Positions 53,657 through 56,051 of a stretch of 56,051 bases of DNA are shown piece by piece. This DNA is from a virus, in the IMG/VR virus record IMGVR_UViG_3300009163_000041, positions 1 to 56,051 of that record; one strand, given 5' to 3'. The notes below the pieces were generated by a model. That model saw only the letters and a list, made by a program, of their open reading frames with translations. It searched no databases and was not told the origin of the DNA. Position numbers and translations under genes: made by a program. Numbering within the stretch: position 1 is the stretch's first letter; every line of letters starts with the position of its first letter.

Positions 53657-54239
53657 GGGTTTCGTGAACGCATGCCAATATGATATTGGCGATTCCCTCA
53701 ATTTTCTTGCTCTCCCCGATCTGCTTGACCTTCCCCATTAAATCCTTCAAATCTTTTTTTTCCACATAAAGCGGAATCATTTCCACATCGCCTGTCTCAA
53801 TTTCTTCTTTCATGTCCTCAACTTCTGGTGGCGCACCAGTAAGCATTTTTTCGATCTCCTCTTTGGAGAATCCAGTCAGTTCAATATTTAGTTCTGTTTG
53901 ATCAATCTCTTCGAGTAAGTTTTTGAGTGCTTCGTTGTCAAATTCCCCCGAAAGGTTGTTGAGTGCGAGGTTGGCGACTTTCTCCTTGTCCTCTGGTAGA
54001 TCGACTGCCCAGACATCGACTTCCGTGCGCCCCATAGCTTGGTAGATCTTAAACCTCTGATGCCCCCCAATGATCCTATTTCCAGTCCGAACATTGATCG
54101 TGATGGGTTGAATGTCTCCAAGCTCTCCAAGGCTTTTCGTGAGGCGACCCAACGCCTCTGGAGTAATTTTTCGAGGATTGTAACCAGCCCCTTGTATCTC
54201 ACTAAGCTTTAACCTCAATATCTTGGGGTACTTGTTCAT
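53640..54239 (-). CDS. ParB/Srx-like nuclease-domain protein, 199 aa
   Basis: MNKYPKILRLKLSEIQGAGY; NPRKITPEALGRLTKSL and RIIGGHQRFKIYQAMGRTEV (GGHQR, 58-62) are the ParB/sulfiredoxin-domain signature. Such proteins are common beside phage terminases. The C-terminal part after residue ~130 is acidic. Overlaps both neighbours. Confidence 0.78.
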   Translation of the reverse strand: MNKYPKILRLKLSEIQGAGYNPRKITPEALGRLTKSLGELGDIQPITINVRTGNRIIGGHQRFKIYQAMGRTEVDVWAVDLPEDKEKVANLALNNLSGEFDNEALKNLLEEIDQTELNIELTGFSKEEIEKMLTGAPPEVEDMKEEIETGDVEMIPLYVEKKDLKDLMGKVKQIGESKKIEGIANIILACVHETHGNLG

Positions 54240-54894
54240 TTGCAGTTAAAATGGTTTCATTTTCGTCCAAGTCAACATCTTTCATATCCCCCAGCTTGCC
54301 TCCTTTCGTTTTCTCAATTACTGCGATGATCTGCTTCACCCCATCAGCAATTGCATCTTTAGCAAGTTCTGGATCGCTTGGGTTCGCCCTTCTGCAAACA
54401 CTAGCCCCAAGTCCCTCCATTAGATTGCGAATGGTCATCATGTATCTGGCAAAGATGTTTCTCGCCACATCTGCATCTATCTTTGATCCCATCGCAACCT
54501 GTAACGACTCGACTTTGATCTCTGCCTCCATCCTGCTTTTCACTGCTTCACGATGCGCCTTGACCAAGCTTGGCAATTTATGGGTTTCGTTGTTTACCTG
54601 TGCATTATGCAAAATCGCATACGATACCTTTTCAGTATTTCTTGCCCTAGCCAAGCATCCATAAATATCGTCCCTAGAAAGATCGCCCTTGCTTACTGGA
54701 ACTGAAGTGTCCTTTGGGATAACAACCCCTCCAGATATGCTGTTTGAGGGAAGCTTTCCAGATCGCTCCCTGTTGTTTTCCCTCCAAGCAGTGGCGTTCT
54801 CAATCGTATCTGTTGGCATCCCCTTATTTTTAAGCTTAGAAATATAGGGCTGGGAGCATCCCCAAGCGTCTGCTATTTCCTGTAGTGTTACCAT
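54202..54894 (-). CDS. Terminase small subunit-like protein, 230 aa
   Basis: VTLQEIADAWGCSQPYISKL is a clear helix-turn-helix (Nu1-like) at the N-terminus, followed by a helical oligomerisation part (NEVKS-like stretches; VKSRMEAEIKVESLQVAMGS). Order small terminase then large terminase (with a ParB gene between) agrees with packaging function. The -10 box TATAGG ends 6 bases before ATG, so this gene may be transcribed leaderless. Confidence 0.76.
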   Translation of the reverse strand: MVTLQEIADAWGCSQPYISKLKNKGMPTDTIENATAWRENNRERSGKLPSNSISGGVVIPKDTSVPVSKGDLSRDDIYGCLARARNTEKVSYAILHNAQVNNETHKLPSLVKAHREAVKSRMEAEIKVESLQVAMGSKIDADVARNIFARYMMTIRNLMEGLGASVCRRANPSDPELAKDAIADGVKQIIAVIEKTKGGKLGDMKDVDLDENETILTANEQVPQDIEVKA

Positions 54895-54940
54895 TTAGTA
54901 CCTATAGGTTCATTATAACCCCAAACAAGACTTATTTGCC

Positions 54941-55969
54941 CTAACCCTGCTTTCTGAATACAAATACTGGCTCAGACTTGTACCCGCCTTTTGTTATTGA
55001 GCTTAACAATAGCCTAAGAGTCTCAACATGGGCTAAACCTTGCTCCAAGCATATTTTGACTGTATCGCTTTCAAGCGTTTGATGGGATTTAACATTCGCT
55101 ATATTTATGATTAGATGGCCTCCAGCCTTTAGGCCAATAAGGCAGTTCTTGATGGTTTGACCAAGAAACTTCTCGTTCCAGCTTTCCTTCGATTCAAATT
55201 TCTTATAGCTCTGGGTTTCCTCGTCAGAATATTTTTCAGTATTAAAATAGGGTGGAGAGGTGAAGCATAGGTCTAGGGTATTTGGCGTTGGCACAAAATC
55301 CTCGCTTCCGCATTTTAGGACAGTTGCATTCATGCTTGGGAAAAGCTCATTCTTCATTTTCATCAGCCCATCGAATGTTTCCGAACAAGGCTCAGTTCCA
55401 ATATACCAACCAACGACTCTGGATATTAACGCACCCAAAAGCCTTCCCCCATATCCACATGACATATCCCAAACTATTCCTCCCTTTGGGCAGTACTTTT
55501 TGTAAATTGCGCCAGCGGCTGTGGGTCTAAAGTTCGATACCCCCTGCGTTCCACTATAAGTTCTTAATGCTTTTCGTATTCCAGATTCAGAGAAATATGT
55601 GCCTCTTTTTAGCCTTCTCCTAATGGCCTTCATAAATAGCTCGTCATCAGAGTAAACCTCGAATGGGGTCTTCATTTTGTTGGATCTTACCTCCCATGAG
55701 TGGGGGAAGTACGACCAAGCCAAGGCTAGGCCATGCATGGTCATTCGTATCTTGTCTTCCTCAATGATCCCATCCCCACTTCTATCGAAGAACCCCTGTA
55801 GTTTGCCAAGCTCCTGTATTTTTTCTTTCTCTGAGAATTCGTAATATGGGAATCCCATCGATCTGTAATGTTTAAAAATATCTTCAGCGATTTTATTTAC
55901 TCCATCTTCTGAAAGATATTCCCACTGCTCTCTGCTAATTCTTCCCTCGATCAGCATGGGCAACTTCAT
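54941..55969 (-). CDS. DNA methyltransferase (amino-MTase, N4/N6), 342 aa
   Basis: MKLPMLIEGRISREQWEYLS; SAM-binding motif IVWDMSCGYGGRLLGAL (166-181), catalytic SPPY (TSPPYFNTEKYSDEETQSY, 237-255) and the C-terminal IINIANV region. TSPPY is seen mainly in N4-cytosine/N6-adenine methyltransferases. It may protect phage DNA or mark packaging sites. No cognate nuclease next to it. Confidence 0.82.
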   Translation of the reverse strand: MKLPMLIEGRISREQWEYLSEDGVNKIAEDIFKHYRSMGFPYYEFSEKEKIQELGKLQGFFDRSGDGIIEEDKIRMTMHGLALAWSYFPHSWEVRSNKMKTPFEVYSDDELFMKAIRRRLKRGTYFSESGIRKALRTYSGTQGVSNFRPTAAGAIYKKYCPKGGIVWDMSCGYGGRLLGALISRVVGWYIGTEPCSETFDGLMKMKNELFPSMNATVLKCGSEDFVPTPNTLDLCFTSPPYFNTEKYSDEETQSYKKFESKESWNEKFLGQTIKNCLIGLKAGGHLIINIANVKSHQTLESDTVKICLEQGLAHVETLRLLLSSITKGGYKSEPVFVFRKQG

Positions 55970-55994
55970 TAAATTATTATTTGTATTTTATGTT

Positions 55995-56018
55995 ATAACT
56001 TAATGTTCAGTAAGTTAT
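55995..56018. promoter_or_regulatory. 8-bp inverted repeat upstream of methyltransferase
   Basis: ATAACTTA - ATGTTCAG - TAAGTTAT; perfect 8-bp arms with an 8-base spacer, in the AT-rich leader before the ATG at 55969. Candidate operator for a regulator. Confidence 0.5.
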
Positions 56019-56037
56019 GTAGTTAACAATTTGATCG

Positions 56038-56051
56038 GGGCTTCGCCAACC
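56038..56051. repeat. Right copy of 14-bp terminal direct repeat
   Basis: Identical to bases 1-14. If circularised, the joint reads GATCGGGGCTTCGCCAACCTG, with one copy of the repeat. Confidence 0.6.

Noticed and set aside
1-56051. CRISPR array, insertion sequence, integrase, attachment site
   Set aside because: No repeat-spacer arrays, transposase or tyrosine/serine recombinase motifs were seen. The repeats found are promoters, protein repeats or dyads.

Overview
This window looks like a complete or nearly complete genome of a tailed, long-tailed (siphovirus-like) bacteriophage with a lambda-type head module. The evidence is a GpA-type large terminase, a gpW-like joiner, a lambda-type portal, a prohead protease/scaffold, a decoration protein, a major capsid protein, a tape measure of about 715 residues and a tail-chaperone pair joined by a -1 frameshift. 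I see no sheath gene, integrase or RNA polymerase, so a lytic siphovirus is the simplest reading. A Gram-negative host is inferred from lipoproteins in a spanin-like arrangement and from a heptosyltransferase-like gene. The same 14 bases stand at both ends, which suggests a circularised or terminally redundant assembly.

Almost everything is transcribed right to left. From the right end: DNA methyltransferase, small terminase, ParB-like protein and large terminase (51.3-56 kb); gpW-like protein, ferritin-like protein and portal (48-51 kb); a 1141-residue multidomain protein with four copies of one linker motif, an ADP-ribosyltransferase-like domain and a zeta-toxin-like kinase domain (44.5-48 kb); an accessory island with two plus-strand genes and small promoter-linked genes (40.9-44.5 kb); protease/scaffold, decoration protein and major capsid protein, closed by a strong terminator (38-40.9 kb); a sugar cassette (33.2-37.9 kb) with a two-domain GT2-like enzyme, an O-methyltransferase-like protein, an exostosin/radical-SAM fusion and a GT9-like protein; tail genes (19.9-33.1 kb); a further glycosyltransferase and the lysis genes (17.9-19.9 kb).

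The left third holds a metallophosphoesterase, replication and recombination genes (ERF annealing protein, PD-(D/E)XK exonuclease, replication-initiator-like protein; 12.3-14.5 kb), a chain of tiny membrane-protein genes joined by 4-base overlaps (10.5-11.2 kb), an HNH protein, a RmlC-like epimerase and a 3D-domain protein, then many small genes whose products mostly begin Met-Asn-Asn. A fifth glycosyltransferase lies at 1.4-2.8 kb.

Two features stand out. First, the phage carries five glycosyltransferases, a sugar epimerase-like cupin and a methyltransferase, including an apparently unusual exostosin/radical-SAM fusion placed among virion genes next to Ser/Thr-rich tail proteins; this suggests a phage-encoded glycan system acting on virion or host surface. 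Second, at least ten small-gene units have a near-identical sigma70-type promoter (TTGCCA, 17-base spacer, TAGAGT-like) with a conserved, partly dyad spacer half, often placed so that the transcript would start at or very near the start codon. Gene calls rest on reading frames, motifs, ribosome-binding sites and neighbours; no database search was done.
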